Source: Yamadazyma tenuis
Taxonomy: Eukaryota > Ascomycota > Pichiomycetes > Serinales > Debaryomycetaceae
NCBI RefSeq assembly: GCF_029203305.1
Contig: NC_089462.1
Span: 1,860,001 to 1,924,000 of the forward strand
Direction of reading: 5' to 3'
Length of the DNA: 64,000 nt
Made by a program: the position numbers and the translations under genes. Below are positions 47,791-58,900 of this stretch, one piece after another. Position 1 is the stretch's first letter; each line of letters starts with the position of its first letter. The notes under the pieces are model-generated. The model was not told the DNA's origin, did no database searches, and was given only the letters and a program-made list of their open reading frames with translations.

Positions 47791-48333
47791 ATGTTTAAGA
47801 AGTTCACAAAAGAAGATATTCATTCCCGGTCTAACATCAAGTCGTCGGCCCAGAGAGGCTTGAAGTCCAACTTCGTGGGACAGTTTGAGGACTTGGAGCC
47901 CATCATCGATACCATAATACCAAAGAAGTCCCAGGTTATATTGATCAAATGTGAGGACAGAATCCAATTATACTCAATCGATAATGAGGTGGTTTTATTC
48001 CAACACTTCGACTCCAATTTGATGCCCCACCTTAGACTTGTCCACCAGTACCCCGAATGTTTCCCCAGGGTCCAGGTCGACCGTGGTGCCATCAAGTTTG
48101 TGTTATCGGGAGCTAATATCATGTGTCCTGGATTGACCAGTGCCGGTGGACAATTACCCGAAGAAAACCTTGACGAAGGATCCATTGTTACTGTTTATGC
48201 CGAAGGAAAAGAACATGCTTTGGCAATTGGTAAGCTTATAATGAGTGTTGATGATATTAAATCTAAAAACAAAGGGCATGGTATCGAGTTGGTCCATTTC
48301 TTGGGCGATGGCTTGTGGAACATGCGTGAATAG
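47791..48333 (+). CDS. TMA20: Tma20/MCT-1 ribosome-associated PUA protein
   Basis: A 180-residue protein from the ATG at 47791, where MFKKFTKEDIHSR matches the start of S. cerevisiae Tma20 (181 residues). The N-terminal domain (IIPKKSQVILIKCEDRIQLY, LMPHLRLVHQYPE) is followed by a PUA domain (RVQVDRGAIKFVLSGANIMC, PGLTSAGGQLP, ALAIGKLIMS). With Tma22 it acts in recycling of 40S subunits after termination. In-frame ATGs lie at 47728 and 47761 and would add 21 or 10 residues not seen in the family. The gene is convergent with PAC2, 10 bp between stops; in S. cerevisiae it is YER007C-A, next to PAC2. Confidence 0.94.
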   Translation: MFKKFTKEDIHSRSNIKSSAQRGLKSNFVGQFEDLEPIIDTIIPKKSQVILIKCEDRIQLYSIDNEVVLFQHFDSNLMPHLRLVHQYPECFPRVQVDRGAIKFVLSGANIMCPGLTSAGGQLPEENLDEGSIVTVYAEGKEHALAIGKLIMSVDDIKSKNKGHGIELVHFLGDGLWNMRE

Positions 48334-48343
48334 TTAATGTACA

Positions 48344-49819
48344 TTATTTTACATGATTTGCCTCTATGGCAATATAGATGTCTTGCTGATGGAGGTCAAA
48401 GTCGCCGATTCTACCTATCTCATCGTCCAAATACTGTTTCACCTCAGCCGTCAAAAAGTAGTAAAGTCTGAAACTGAAGATGGACTTGTTCAATTTACGG
48501 CTCACGCTTCCTTTTAGCCTCATGATCGTGTTGGTGTTGAGGAGCATTTGGTCGAGTATCAACTCGTTGTTCCAGTAGACCTTAATCCTTATTTTATGAT
48601 AAGCAAACTCGTTGAGACGCGGACCACGAATCTCATCTTTGACGTTATGCTTCAGTTTCAACTGCTTCCATCGTTCACTTGTTTCGTTGCAAATATAGTC
48701 ACCCTTTTGCACCTTGCTGATGAAATATAGTTCGGCATTCTCTATCTCTTCCCGACTCAAGCGGGACCCATTCAATTTACGTAGGCCCTCTTCCTGGGCA
48801 CTTTTATCATCAACGCACTCAAACCGTGCTATCAAATTGACTGTGACTTCGTCTTCCTCCAAGCCTTCAAAAAGTGGATTGTTGTCGATTCTTAGTTCCC
48901 TAAGGCGTGATTTTGACTGTAGATCTTCGACAAACTCCCATGAATCGATCTCATTATACCTCAAATCAATGGCTTTAAAAGTGCAAGCATTGTAGATGTA
49001 ATTGATTTTATTGTCAGACAAGTTAAGAGAAAGACAGTTGACGCTTGGAATTTGCGTGAGCCCATTGAATGACAAGTCGACATTTTCGATGAAGTTGAAG
49101 CTCAAGTCGTCCTCGTCAGTATACCCATTGCTTGCAAGAGTGATTTCTCTTAAATGAGGGAACTTAGGCAACACCAGCTGCTTCAAATCACTGGGCCTTA
49201 TCCGTGTGTTTGAAAGCTTAAGAATCTCTAATCCGTGGATGGTATTGGATTTGGGAATAATTTCAAACCTATTTCCATTGAGATTTAACTCCTTCAATGT
49301 ACGTAGCTTGTCAAGAGCCAGCCAGATGTCTCCCATATCATTAATCAAATTAAAGCTAAAGTCCAATTTTACCAAAGATGTCAAAGATAGCAAACTTCTT
49401 CCTTTGCAGATGGTATAAATGCATTTGAAGTCCAAACTGACAGAAGTCAATCGACTGAAATTGGCATTGATCTTGTTCAACTTCTCAAATCCATAACTCT
49501 CTACTTTCTTCAGTCCAATCCTTATGGCTGCCCCAATCTGATTTTCCTCCACACCATACGTTTCCAAGAGCGCCTCGTCAAACGAGACTCTTTTGTTCAA
49601 GATCTTCTTATTATTCACTTTAATAAAAGAACCTGCTCCCGCCTGTCTCGTCTTGAAATATTCAATTCCACCCACAGATCCGTTATTCTTGCCTCTAGCT
49701 GGATCATCCCACTCGACTCCAAGTGCTAATTGTTCTCCCCATTCGGGTATCTGACCCACAAATCGTACAGTTGCAAATTGGTTGTCTATGAATTGTATTC
49801 TATCATTGACCTGGTACAT
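48344..49819 (-). CDS. PAC2: Tubulin-folding cofactor E, Pac2
   Basis: A 491-residue protein starting at the ATG at 49817-49819; the frame extends upstream only from TTG. An N-terminal CAP-Gly domain (VGQIPEWGEQLALGVEWDD, GKNNGSVGGIEYF) binds alpha-tubulin. Leucine-rich repeats follow at about residues 130-330 (LKELNLNGNRFEIIP, LEILKLSNTRI, LRELRIDNNPLF). A C-terminal ubiquitin-like domain covers about residues 405-491. This is the layout of TBCE, which helps assemble and take apart tubulin heterodimers. It is YER007W in S. cerevisiae. Only 96 bp separate its start from the NUG1 stop. Confidence 0.93.
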   Translation of the reverse strand: MYQVNDRIQFIDNQFATVRFVGQIPEWGEQLALGVEWDDPARGKNNGSVGGIEYFKTRQAGAGSFIKVNNKKILNKRVSFDEALLETYGVEENQIGAAIRIGLKKVESYGFEKLNKINANFSRLTSVSLDFKCIYTICKGRSLLSLTSLVKLDFSFNLINDMGDIWLALDKLRTLKELNLNGNRFEIIPKSNTIHGLEILKLSNTRIRPSDLKQLVLPKFPHLREITLASNGYTDEDDLSFNFIENVDLSFNGLTQIPSVNCLSLNLSDNKINYIYNACTFKAIDLRYNEIDSWEFVEDLQSKSRLRELRIDNNPLFEGLEEDEVTVNLIARFECVDDKSAQEEGLRKLNGSRLSREEIENAELYFISKVQKGDYICNETSERWKQLKLKHNVKDEIRGPRLNEFAYHKIRIKVYWNNELILDQMLLNTNTIMRLKGSVSRKLNKSIFSFRLYYFLTAEVKQYLDDEIGRIGDFDLHQQDIYIAIEANHVK

Positions 49820-49915
49820 CTGTGAAGAAACAAGATACCGCGCTTCGAATTTTCTGGTTGACTGCAAAATTATTTTAGAATATCATTTATGAATTACATA
49901 TACATTAAGTGATGC

Positions 49916-51466
49916 TTAGTTTAACCCGAAATTGTCGTTCAATAATCCGTCCAAATCGAACTCTTTGGCCCATGTACTTACCACGGTAGTTTGCTCAACT
50001 TTAGGGGGCTCTTTTTCTCCTCTAGATGAGCTTTTAGGAACATTGGAATCAATGGCCTCTTCGGCAGAAGCAGCATTAGCCTTTGAGTTGCTTGGTAAAA
50101 CCCATCCCACAATTCTTCCATCTCTCCAATCGTTTAACACAGCTAAAGCAGCACTTTCCAAGTTAGGAACACCACCTTTTCCTAATCTTCCTTTGGTTCT
50201 GGCAATATGAATCAAGAATTGTTTACTGAATTCATTGAAGTCATTGGCTGGGAGCGATGGTAAGTTATAATAGTTCTTCAATCCCTCTGCCATTTCGGCA
50301 TTCTTAGAGAATTTTTTCAACAACATGTTAAGAGGGGCAATAGGATCGATGATTTGCTTGGGAGGTAAAGCCGACAACAAAGCCAACTTTGCTTCTTGAG
50401 CAGACTTGCTCTGTTTCTTGTTGAAAATTTCATCTGGAAACACAATACCAGGAGAATCTAAAACCTTCAACTTGTTGTCGATTTTGACTTCTCTTAAAGA
50501 GGTGGTAACACCGGCTTGATTTCCAACAGGACATGCTTTGGAGTTATTTGTGTGTCTGTTCGTCAATGCATTTATGATAGAGGATTTTCCCACATTTGGA
50601 TATCCGATAACACCTACTATAAGGGATCTCTTTAAGTTCGCTTTGGTAGCATAGGCTTTTAACGCTTGTAACAACGAATTGGCAGTCGAGGTCAAGGTCA
50701 AGTTTTTGTTGAAACTGGTGGAAGAAGTGGATGGAGATGCTTTCACTGGAATAGTTGGGAACATGCTCTTCAAGAAAGTTACCCATTGGTTCAATACATC
50801 GGTAGGAATCAAGTCCACTTTATTCAAAATCAAAATCAATCTCTTATTTGGATTTTGCAAAATCGCTTCTTCCACCTTTCTGGATCTGGTGGATTCAGGG
50901 TCTCTAGCGTCTAACACGTACAAAACAACATCAGCTTGGTCAACAACTGTCTTGAAAATTTTATCATATGCCTTACGGGATTTGTCCAATTCGGAATTCG
51001 TGTCTTCATCTTCGTCCATGCTTATATCATACTCCACATCGTCTTCGGAGTCCACCATTGCATCATCATCATTGACATCAAACTCACCATCGTACTCTTT
51101 GGCGGCTTGTTGGGCAGATTCTAATAATGCAGCCATTCCATTGCCTTGGTCCTCATCATCAGAACTGTCTTCCATATTAATAGCTTCACCTTTAGACAAA
51201 GCTTCTTCTCTCTCTTGCTGTCTTTGCCACTTCAATTGCTCTTTTCTTTCTTGCTCTATCTGCCTCTTCTCTTCTAATTCCATAAGAATCTTGTCCTTAT
51301 ATGGGAAACTTGCAGGGATACCTGGATCTCTGGTTCCTCTAGCTTTCCAAGTGACGTCCTTCTTGGACATTTTTCTATCCTTTCTTCTTTTGGCTGAAGC
51401 CTTCTTCTTAATCCCTTCTCTCATTCGAGTAGAGGTTCTCTTGGAAGTTTGCTTCTTGGCCCTCAT
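49916..51466 (-). CDS. NUG1: Nucleolar circularly permuted GTPase Nug1
   Basis: A 516-residue GTPase for 60S subunit assembly and export. The N-terminus is very basic (MRAKKQTSKRTSTRMREGIK), as in the GN3L/Grn1 domain, and a coiled, then acidic stretch follows. GTPase motifs are circularly permuted: NKVDLI (G4), then VKASPS (G5-like), GYPNVGKSS (G1) and LDSPGIVFP (G3). It corresponds to YER006W in S. cerevisiae, adjacent to PAC2 as here. Confidence 0.95.
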   Translation of the reverse strand: MRAKKQTSKRTSTRMREGIKKKASAKRRKDRKMSKKDVTWKARGTRDPGIPASFPYKDKILMELEEKRQIEQERKEQLKWQRQQEREEALSKGEAINMEDSSDDEDQGNGMAALLESAQQAAKEYDGEFDVNDDDAMVDSEDDVEYDISMDEDEDTNSELDKSRKAYDKIFKTVVDQADVVLYVLDARDPESTRSRKVEEAILQNPNKRLILILNKVDLIPTDVLNQWVTFLKSMFPTIPVKASPSTSSTSFNKNLTLTSTANSLLQALKAYATKANLKRSLIVGVIGYPNVGKSSIINALTNRHTNNSKACPVGNQAGVTTSLREVKIDNKLKVLDSPGIVFPDEIFNKKQSKSAQEAKLALLSALPPKQIIDPIAPLNMLLKKFSKNAEMAEGLKNYYNLPSLPANDFNEFSKQFLIHIARTKGRLGKGGVPNLESAALAVLNDWRDGRIVGWVLPSNSKANAASAEEAIDSNVPKSSSRGEKEPPKVEQTTVVSTWAKEFDLDGLLNDNFGLN

Positions 51467-51647
51467 TGTGTATTATCAGTAATGTTGGATGTCTCTCTAT
51501 CAAGAAAAATTTTTGATGCGAAGAGATGCTGCAACTTTTTATAACTTGGGCGATGCGCGACCGATGAGCATTTACACAAATTAGTCGCAAAATCAATTGG
51601 TTGCAAATATATTATATCTATGTAGTTATACCTATGAATGGCTAGCA

Positions 51648-52136
51648 TTATGCTTCAAATGGGTCCTGGTAAGTAGTTTTTTGCTTGAATGCTTGATGAT
51701 TCTTGATGCCAAGATCCTTGGGGTTGGTCTTAAGACTCTTTGGCCGTGGACGCCGAGGTGGTTCATCTTCCATATCACCAACTTGAACGTCTCCGTTCTG
51801 TTTGATGAGACGGTATTGGCCATCTTCCAAGAGTTCTATTAAATCTGAGTTAATAATGGTGTGCTTCTGTGCAATGTCGGGCTCGTTTTTGCCTGTGTTT
51901 AACAACTTATTAGCAAGCTTGGTTTTAAATGAGTCCTTCCACTCATGAGCTACTTCAGGAATCTTGTAACGCGCATACTTGGCGGCTTTGGCAATATCTT
52001 CGCCTCCAAGAACAAACTCGACCGAGTCTCTTGGAGCCAATCTCATTTCGCTTTGTGGCTTCAACACAGGCAAAGCAGTGATATACTGAACCGTCAGTAA
52101 ACAAGTCAAACAAGTAAATAACCGCAAGAATAACAT
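51648..52136 (-). CDS. Predicted secreted/ER protein of unknown function (162 aa)
   Basis: A 162-residue ORF with a clear signal peptide (MLFLRLFTCLTCLLTVQYIT, cleavage likely after ALA-type residues near 22). The mature part is charged, with a helical stretch (EDIAKAAKYARYKIPEVAHE) and a Pro/Arg-rich region (EPPRRPRPKS). There is no transmembrane segment or GPI signal at the C-terminus. I do not recognise the family. It sits between NUG1 and YND1, which are direct neighbours in S. cerevisiae, so it was gained here or lost there. Confidence 0.6.
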   Translation of the reverse strand: MLFLRLFTCLTCLLTVQYITALPVLKPQSEMRLAPRDSVEFVLGGEDIAKAAKYARYKIPEVAHEWKDSFKTKLANKLLNTGKNEPDIAQKHTIINSDLIELLEDGQYRLIKQNGDVQVGDMEDEPPRRPRPKSLKTNPKDLGIKNHQAFKQKTTYQDPFEA

Positions 52137-52240
52137 AGATAGCAGTAGTCAAATATAGCTAAAGTGAGTGTCTATCTCTGGTTTAATCCTCTCAGTTGAA
52201 TTAGTCAAATCAAACAAAAGTAGGTGTCTTTGTAATTTTC

Positions 52241-54202
52241 TCAATCTATATTCCGAGATTTTTGTACCGACATATTGCTCACGCTTCTTTGGAGAGACTC
52301 TCTACTGTTATTTTGGGATTGGAAAAATGGGCTCTTTTTAGGCATAGCAAACGGTTTATTCAAAAAGTTTGTCTGAGGGTTAATGGTACCTTCAGCAAAG
52401 TTATCTCCTTCGCTCAAATTAATAGCTGATCGGGTTCTAAGTTGGGTAAGGTTCGGGCTAGATTGTGAGGACCCCAATGCTCCTTCTTCCAAGGTTATAT
52501 CCATATCGTTGCGATTGAGCTCATTATAGCGAAGTTGGGCTTCCAACACATTGTTTAAACCAGGGACTTTCAGAATCATTTCAAAAAATAGCTTTTTGGC
52601 TTGGTTGAACCTTCTGTGCTTTGGAAATGCCACCTTGCCCTTGGCAAAGTTATACACCAAAAACATAAGCAAAAGAAAAACCAATAACGGCAACAAGAAT
52701 CCCTTATCATTGTCATCGTCATCACTATCGTACCCTTTGCCATCAATAAACCCTCCAGCCGGAACAAACTTCTTTCCTGATATTTCACTTGGATAGACAC
52801 CAATATTCAGACCATCCTTCTCTTTGGAGGGAATCTCTGAAGATGCATACAAGAGCATCTTTCCTAACGTCCAAGAAAGCTCGTTACCATCGATGGCGTC
52901 TGTAGATTTGAAAGGAACATGAACCTTGGTGATCTCTTTCTCTTCTCCTTCAACTACATCTTCCTTTGGTAATTCTAAGTCTAATCTGGGTAAATCAAAT
53001 CCTTCGTGTAGAATATTGATAACCCAACTAGCTTTGAAACATGCATCTTTCAAAAACTTATCTGGATCCAATTTTGAGTATTCACCTTTACCAGAATTCT
53101 CCAATATATCGGCCCAGTTCAGTTCACAGTACTTCTTCACTCGCTCATTGAAAATCCGGTAATTGTACTCGCCTCCACTTTGAAACACATCGTTAGCAGT
53201 GTACCAGTATTCAGAAATACCTACAAATTTGTCTTTATCAAAGTTCAACCTGGGAGCGTGGACACCATTGAATAAACAAGGTTCTTCTTTACACGGTACA
53301 TTCTTCATTAACAATGGGTAAATGGTCCTTATGCACATCTCGTAGTCTCCTATACCACTGATTTTATAAGAGGTTCCATCATGATCGTAGGAGATCTCTG
53401 CATTCTTAGGCAAGCAGGGATCATTCAACAGGGTTCCCACGTTCGAATTGATCTTCGATAGCTCAACCAATTGGGAAAGGTACCTCTTGCGTGCTTGGTT
53501 AGCCCCGAATCCCAACCAGGTTTCCACAAACACATTCCATTCTTGGGTTAGACCGTTAACATTCCTCAACGTTACCCGAGAAATATCCTCTCTGTGTTCT
53601 TTAATGTCTTCCGCATATGAAGGCACAAACGCAATTTGCGTTGAAGCACCTCCCATGTCCATGAAACCTATTGACTCGTGAGCAGCATCTTTGCCATCAT
53701 AATTCTCCAACTGATTCATCAAATAGTTCAAACCAACCCATCCATAGATCCCTTCTGTTTCTCCGTCAATGATTTGAATGTGGTCTCCACAGTTATGAAT
53801 CACAAACTTGGAATTCTTCTTTAACTCCAAACAAGTTTGTGACAATAGCTTTTTCTGGTCTTTGGGGGTCAAGAGTCTCATACCGGCAGTAGCTAAAACA
53901 AAAATAGGTGTTTCTGATTGCTTATCTTTGGGCACAATTTCCTCAGCAAACTTAATCAATTTCTTGAAATGATCTGGCCATATTTTCTTAACCTTGTTGC
54001 TATAGGTTGATATACCAGGTGTGGTTTTCATTGACCAGTTTGGCTCTTGGGTGATCTTGGGTGGGGACTGGAGGATCGATGGTTCCTTAGTATTTTTGGC
54101 AACATACTTGGGATCTGGCCACCTGTATACTTGAAGTCGGGATCCAGAGGATCCTGAATCCACAACAATCCCATACTTGTACTTAGAATCAGGAATTTCC
54201 AT
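52241..54202 (-). CDS. YND1: Golgi apyrase Ynd1 (GDA1/CD39 family)
   Basis: A 653-residue nucleoside di/triphosphatase. Apyrase conserved regions are visible: VVDSGSSGSRLQVYRW (ACR1), FVLATAGMRLL (ACR2), GETEGIYGWVGLNYL (ACR3), GFMDMGGASTQIAF (ACR4). A single membrane span, GFLLPLLVFLLLMFLVYNFA, lies near residue 500, followed by a cytosolic tail of about 130 residues. In S. cerevisiae Ynd1 (YER005W) hydrolyses nucleotides in the Golgi lumen so that nucleotide-sugar antiport can continue. It is divergent from the palC-like gene, 72 bp apart, with ACGCGAAAAAAACC in between. Confidence 0.95.
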   Translation of the reverse strand: MEIPDSKYKYGIVVDSGSSGSRLQVYRWPDPKYVAKNTKEPSILQSPPKITQEPNWSMKTTPGISTYSNKVKKIWPDHFKKLIKFAEEIVPKDKQSETPIFVLATAGMRLLTPKDQKKLLSQTCLELKKNSKFVIHNCGDHIQIIDGETEGIYGWVGLNYLMNQLENYDGKDAAHESIGFMDMGGASTQIAFVPSYAEDIKEHREDISRVTLRNVNGLTQEWNVFVETWLGFGANQARKRYLSQLVELSKINSNVGTLLNDPCLPKNAEISYDHDGTSYKISGIGDYEMCIRTIYPLLMKNVPCKEEPCLFNGVHAPRLNFDKDKFVGISEYWYTANDVFQSGGEYNYRIFNERVKKYCELNWADILENSGKGEYSKLDPDKFLKDACFKASWVINILHEGFDLPRLDLELPKEDVVEGEEKEITKVHVPFKSTDAIDGNELSWTLGKMLLYASSEIPSKEKDGLNIGVYPSEISGKKFVPAGGFIDGKGYDSDDDDNDKGFLLPLLVFLLLMFLVYNFAKGKVAFPKHRRFNQAKKLFFEMILKVPGLNNVLEAQLRYNELNRNDMDITLEEGALGSSQSSPNLTQLRTRSAINLSEGDNFAEGTINPQTNFLNKPFAMPKKSPFFQSQNNSRESLQRSVSNMSVQKSRNID

Positions 54203-54274
54203 CTGTTAACGTGTTGCTAGTTCCACCAAATTTCTTGATAACGCGAAAAAAACCTAAAGCTTCTTGTCTCCATC

Positions 54275-55648
54275 ATGATCATTTTACCCAACACTCCACC
54301 AATTCCAACCCTTTTACAAGTAGAAGCCGATGTGTTTACTCCTCAGTTGGCTTCTTCGAGGGCCTCCTTGTCGAGCGCTTCCACAGATACATACAATGAT
54401 TTGGTTAGATATGTCGTGAGTTTGGAACAATATGTGGAGGACCTCTTTGAATTTGCAAACTCTAAATCCAAAACAACATCCTCATTGGCTGGTTTAGTCC
54501 AGTTCTGTGGTGAGTGTAAAATTGTTGGTTTGACTTCCACTATTCCGTGGCTACACATGCATTTCCGCAAACTACCTGAAACTTCACCTCTCAGCAGCAT
54601 AAAGAAGCTTGCAAACTTCAAAAGTAATAAAGGAGATTGGTATTTAATTAATGAGATCGAAATAAGTATACTTGCTACATGCTTGATATATAATCGGCTC
54701 GGTGCTGAGTTGGTGAACGAGTTGATCGAAATAGAAGTTGATGCTCAGAATTCTGTTGAAGAGGTCAATGAAAAGTGGAAACAGGTGATGAGTTTCTTCA
54801 AAAAGGCCATTTCATTTGCCAAGTATGGCATGGAAGTTAACGGTAACTTCAGGGAGTCCAACCATCTAAATGGAAATTTATTTGGTTTTGTGGAGAAAAT
54901 AAGTAGCATCTGTATTCAAATGTCGATTCTTTCAAAATCGTCCTGGATTAACAGAAACAGCTACAATGAAAACGAGACCTTCAAGACGAATAATAATGGG
55001 ACTTTGTGTCGGGTAGCTATTTATGTTTTGGGTGAATTGAAAAACTGCAAAAGTATCTTGGGGGACCTTCAAGCGAACCCCAATTACTTGGTTTGTATAG
55101 ATACAAACAGTTGGTCCGAATACTTGACATTGGTTGAAAAATATGCCAATGCATATGCTGGTTTATTTTTGTCTATTGAAACATATCAGCAAAACAAGTT
55201 GGGTCAAGCAATTGGTCTTTTGAACTATTGTCTTGTCACTCTTCAGAGTAAAAGCATGTCTGTCATTAAACCAAAGAGAAGTAAGCTTAAAATTAGGTTG
55301 AAATCGAAATTCTCCGAGAAGAAAAATGAAGCCTATATCAATAACCTTCAGAGCATAACGTCCATGAATCTCAACAGCTCATTGTTTAATCAAAAATCTG
55401 GTATCATCTTGAAGGACATAACCTATTTGTTTGACCAGTTGATTCAACTCCATCTCAAGTTCACGAAAGAGAACGATAACTTGGTGTTTGATACTGTCAC
55501 ACACTATCAAGATATTCAGAAGGATAGTAGGTGGCCTATAGGGTCTCAAATACCCGTTAGTGACATTCCTGCTTTTAAACCAAGGGTATTCGGTGATTCG
55601 CCCCAGAATAAAAATGATTCTTCAGTTAGGGGGAGGGCATATTATTGA
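54275..55648 (+). CDS. Bro1-domain protein, palC/YGR122W type
   Basis: A 457-residue protein, mostly helical. It looks like a BRO1 domain throughout: YNDLVRYVVSLEQYVEDLFE near the N-terminus, EISILATCLIYNRLGAEL, FFKKAISFAKYGMEV and a C-terminal block VFDTVTHYQDIQKDSRWPIG then SQIPVSDIPAFKPRVFG. This C-terminal block and the total length resemble palC and S. cerevisiae Ygr122w, components of the Rim101/PacC alkaline-pH pathway that bind ESCRT-III. I cannot tell from sequence alone whether it is Ygr122w proper. Confidence 0.7.
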   Translation: MIILPNTPPIPTLLQVEADVFTPQLASSRASLSSASTDTYNDLVRYVVSLEQYVEDLFEFANSKSKTTSSLAGLVQFCGECKIVGLTSTIPWLHMHFRKLPETSPLSSIKKLANFKSNKGDWYLINEIEISILATCLIYNRLGAELVNELIEIEVDAQNSVEEVNEKWKQVMSFFKKAISFAKYGMEVNGNFRESNHLNGNLFGFVEKISSICIQMSILSKSSWINRNSYNENETFKTNNNGTLCRVAIYVLGELKNCKSILGDLQANPNYLVCIDTNSWSEYLTLVEKYANAYAGLFLSIETYQQNKLGQAIGLLNYCLVTLQSKSMSVIKPKRSKLKIRLKSKFSEKKNEAYINNLQSITSMNLNSSLFNQKSGIILKDITYLFDQLIQLHLKFTKENDNLVFDTVTHYQDIQKDSRWPIGSQIPVSDIPAFKPRVFGDSPQNKNDSSVRGRAYY

Positions 55649-55922
55649 CGTAGATTATATACACGAATATGATGATCCGTAAGTAAATCATGCAGTAGTT
55701 TTTTTTTAGTTCTGTGAATTTTGCAACAATTGATAAAAAAGTGCTATATAAGAATATTAACAAAAAGGATGATAAAGAGTCTCCCTAAATTCACCAAAAA
55801 ATCAGAGTCTAATCAACCACCAAATAATTCTCTTTAGTAACAGCCACAAGCTACAATAAACATTTTACGTGCCAAAAACTTGTATATCTAATTTGCCCAG
55901 TAAACCGCGATCATCATTTCGC

Positions 55923-58900
55923 TTACGAATTAAGAGATCTAAAGATGGAATGAATCTCTTGCTTGGAAATATGATACTCGATGTCACTATAGTTTCTTGA
56001 AAGAATATTGTCCAATCTGAAAAAGTACATGATGAACTGCTTCTCCATATCACTCCAAAGCCTGTCTAACAAATCCTTTTCAAACATATTATTGCCAGAA
56101 ATAAAATGCTTTTCGAGCTTCCGCCGAATTTCTCCAGCTCTGTTGCCTAGATCCTTGGTAGTGTATCCCGATAAAATTGTCTTCACGGTTTTCTTATTGT
56201 ACTTTTTAGCCTTGACGTTATTATCGGTCAAGGCTTCGAAATTGTTGACAAATTCAACGATTTTGCCAATATTCTGGTTCAATAGTTTGCTGAAATACGT
56301 CTCTTGAACCTTCTTAAAAACAGTATCCAACTTGGATTTGACTTTATTCGTTCTTTCGTTATTGAATAATACCAACTGCTCTGAGAGGCTGAAGATATTC
56401 TGCATGATGCTAACATTTCTGTGGTTTCTTTCCTTCTCATCGAATTCAGTGTTCTTCAATAAGGGGTCATCTTTAACGAATAAATGAATACAGGCTTCTG
56501 TAATTTCCTTGTAAGACTGAGCCAAAATAGTCTTGGTGTCAGAGTCATCCAAGTCACCATAAACTCTAGAACGATGGTCTAACGCTGATTCTGTCAAATG
56601 GAAAAATTGGTTAACATTCTTAATACAGGGAAGAATTCCACTTTTTGAACTGACAGAAGATTTGTTCACCATGTCTATATGACCTTTAACAAACTTGGTC
56701 CAGCTATGCCTATACTTATCCAAGACCTTCTTCAAGAAATTGAACACGAAGTAATCAAGGTTCTCCTTTTGAGACTCGTTTGATAACGACTCCAAGTACA
56801 ATAAAATAACCGGAATGTTGTACTCGATAGGCACAATCTTCTTGGTGAACAAGTTATTATAATTACCAAAAATAGAGTTCAATACCGATACCAAGTCATT
56901 TGTGTAGTTATTTTGTACCTCAATTGGAGCCTTATCTAGGTTTTCAACTCTTTTTTCAAGTGGATTGAATTTCATAAAGTCGTTTAAGTTGAAAATATTA
57001 CTTTCATAATGAAACACTTGCCCAATGAAGTTCGTTAATATGATTGAAATTTCTTTGGCATCACTCACAATATCAACAATGGTCTTGGTATCTTCAATCC
57101 CCGTAGAGGTTACCAACGAGTTGGAATAATTGGCTTCGGAAGCGGGGGTTTCCACTTTTGGCGAAGAAGGAGCAGATACTTTGGGTAAATGATCTTCCTC
57201 TGAGAAGCCCAACTTCCCAATCAACTTGTCTCTTCTGGAGGCTAGCCTCAAAGTTCTTGATTTTTTCAACGAACCAAGCTCAGAACTCTCAAGCCTAGAT
57301 GATACTGAAGCATTTGCTGTGTCAAACTTAGCATGAGAATCAGAAAACTTGATTGTCTTGATTCTCATCTTCAACAACTTCTCAAGGAAGTCAGCCAATC
57401 TGGATGTCACAAACAACTTCAAGTCGTTAAAGTCACCGGGAGAGATTTCCTTGGTAAAAAATGTAAACGTAGAATAGATTGTGAGACTGTTTAATTCCAC
57501 ATACAATGACTTGGGATATATTCTGTCCAACGAGTTTAACTGATCCATTCTAAAGGAGAATTGTTTTTTGAAAAAATCAAGAAAATGTTTGATGAATCTG
57601 TTCGAGACAGATCCATAATTTGAAAGATACTGCTTCAACGCATTCATAGAATCCAAGCGATCCGAATCATCAATATCCCGCGTTTGATCTTGTCTAATCG
57701 TCTCTAAAGCATTGTATAGATTCAAGATCTGTGATTCAACGGTCTGTAACATATTGATTCTGTCAAACTCTTTGAAATTTTCGATTGCAGATAAGTCCCT
57801 TGCAGACATACTAACTTTATCCAATATCGACTTGAGATCTTTGAATAGCGACTTTTTGTTTACAGATTTGACTTGTAAACCCTGGGAATTGTTTTCAATG
57901 GTACTAATTTCGGGAGCCAAGATCTTGAAGTTGATCTCCATTTTTCTAAAGATGTGGTTGATATTTTCGATCTCATCCAAAGACGTTTTCAAGTCTTCTT
58001 TCTTAGAGTCACCACTAAAATCCAAATTTACAAGCTCTTTAACATTGTTGTACTTCAACTTGTTCAATTCGCCTGTCAATTTCTTGATAAGAGTATTGCA
58101 ATCATCTTCAATTTCCCATTGAAGTTCATCTAAAATTTCCTCAATTTCAGGATCTCTATCTTGTTGCAAAGTACCTGTTTTCTTGGAGACATTCAAGTCT
58201 GCTTCAGCGTCAGTCTCGGTCTCGAACTCTGTATAGTCATGGGTGTTACTAGTGTCGTTTTCAGTTGCCAAAAAGCTCCTGTCATCCAGTACATCAGCTT
58301 CCAGGGAGTCTATTACTATGACATTATTTTGAGTTGCTGGTGCTCTTAAGGACATAATAGATTTGGATATGGACTTGTTTCTCAGCCCAAAGTTTAATTG
58401 GGAGTCCATGAAATCCTCAATTTCTTGAATGGAAGAGTCAATAGCACCCATGTCTCTACTGTCAATGTTACTTGACTGTGAGACATCCTTGAGACTTTCC
58501 TCTTCAAGAATAACTGCATTTATAGGCTTTCCGAGTTCTTCTTCGTCAGTAAAATTAGATTCTTCGATACCGTAGTCCTGACTTGAATCAAATATACCAT
58601 TAGGTTGCCTTAATCTTTCTTCCAATTGCATGTGTAGCGCCGCATTGGTTTCAAACTGTTCAGACACCTTTCTGGATCCCAGTTGTTGAGATTGGGCCGA
58701 GGAATTTGCCCTTTGGCTAGTCCTTTGCTTCGGTAATTCTTCTGCTATGTCTTCAGGGCCGAAGATAAAACTCTGGGAATCATTGGTAAATTCCGTTTCA
58801 CTTCTTGCTGGAGCGACGCTTTGGTAAGGATGATTCATTGATGACTGGGGATAATGAGAGTCGGATGTTTGGTTCAAATACTCTCTGCTTGTTCCTGTGC

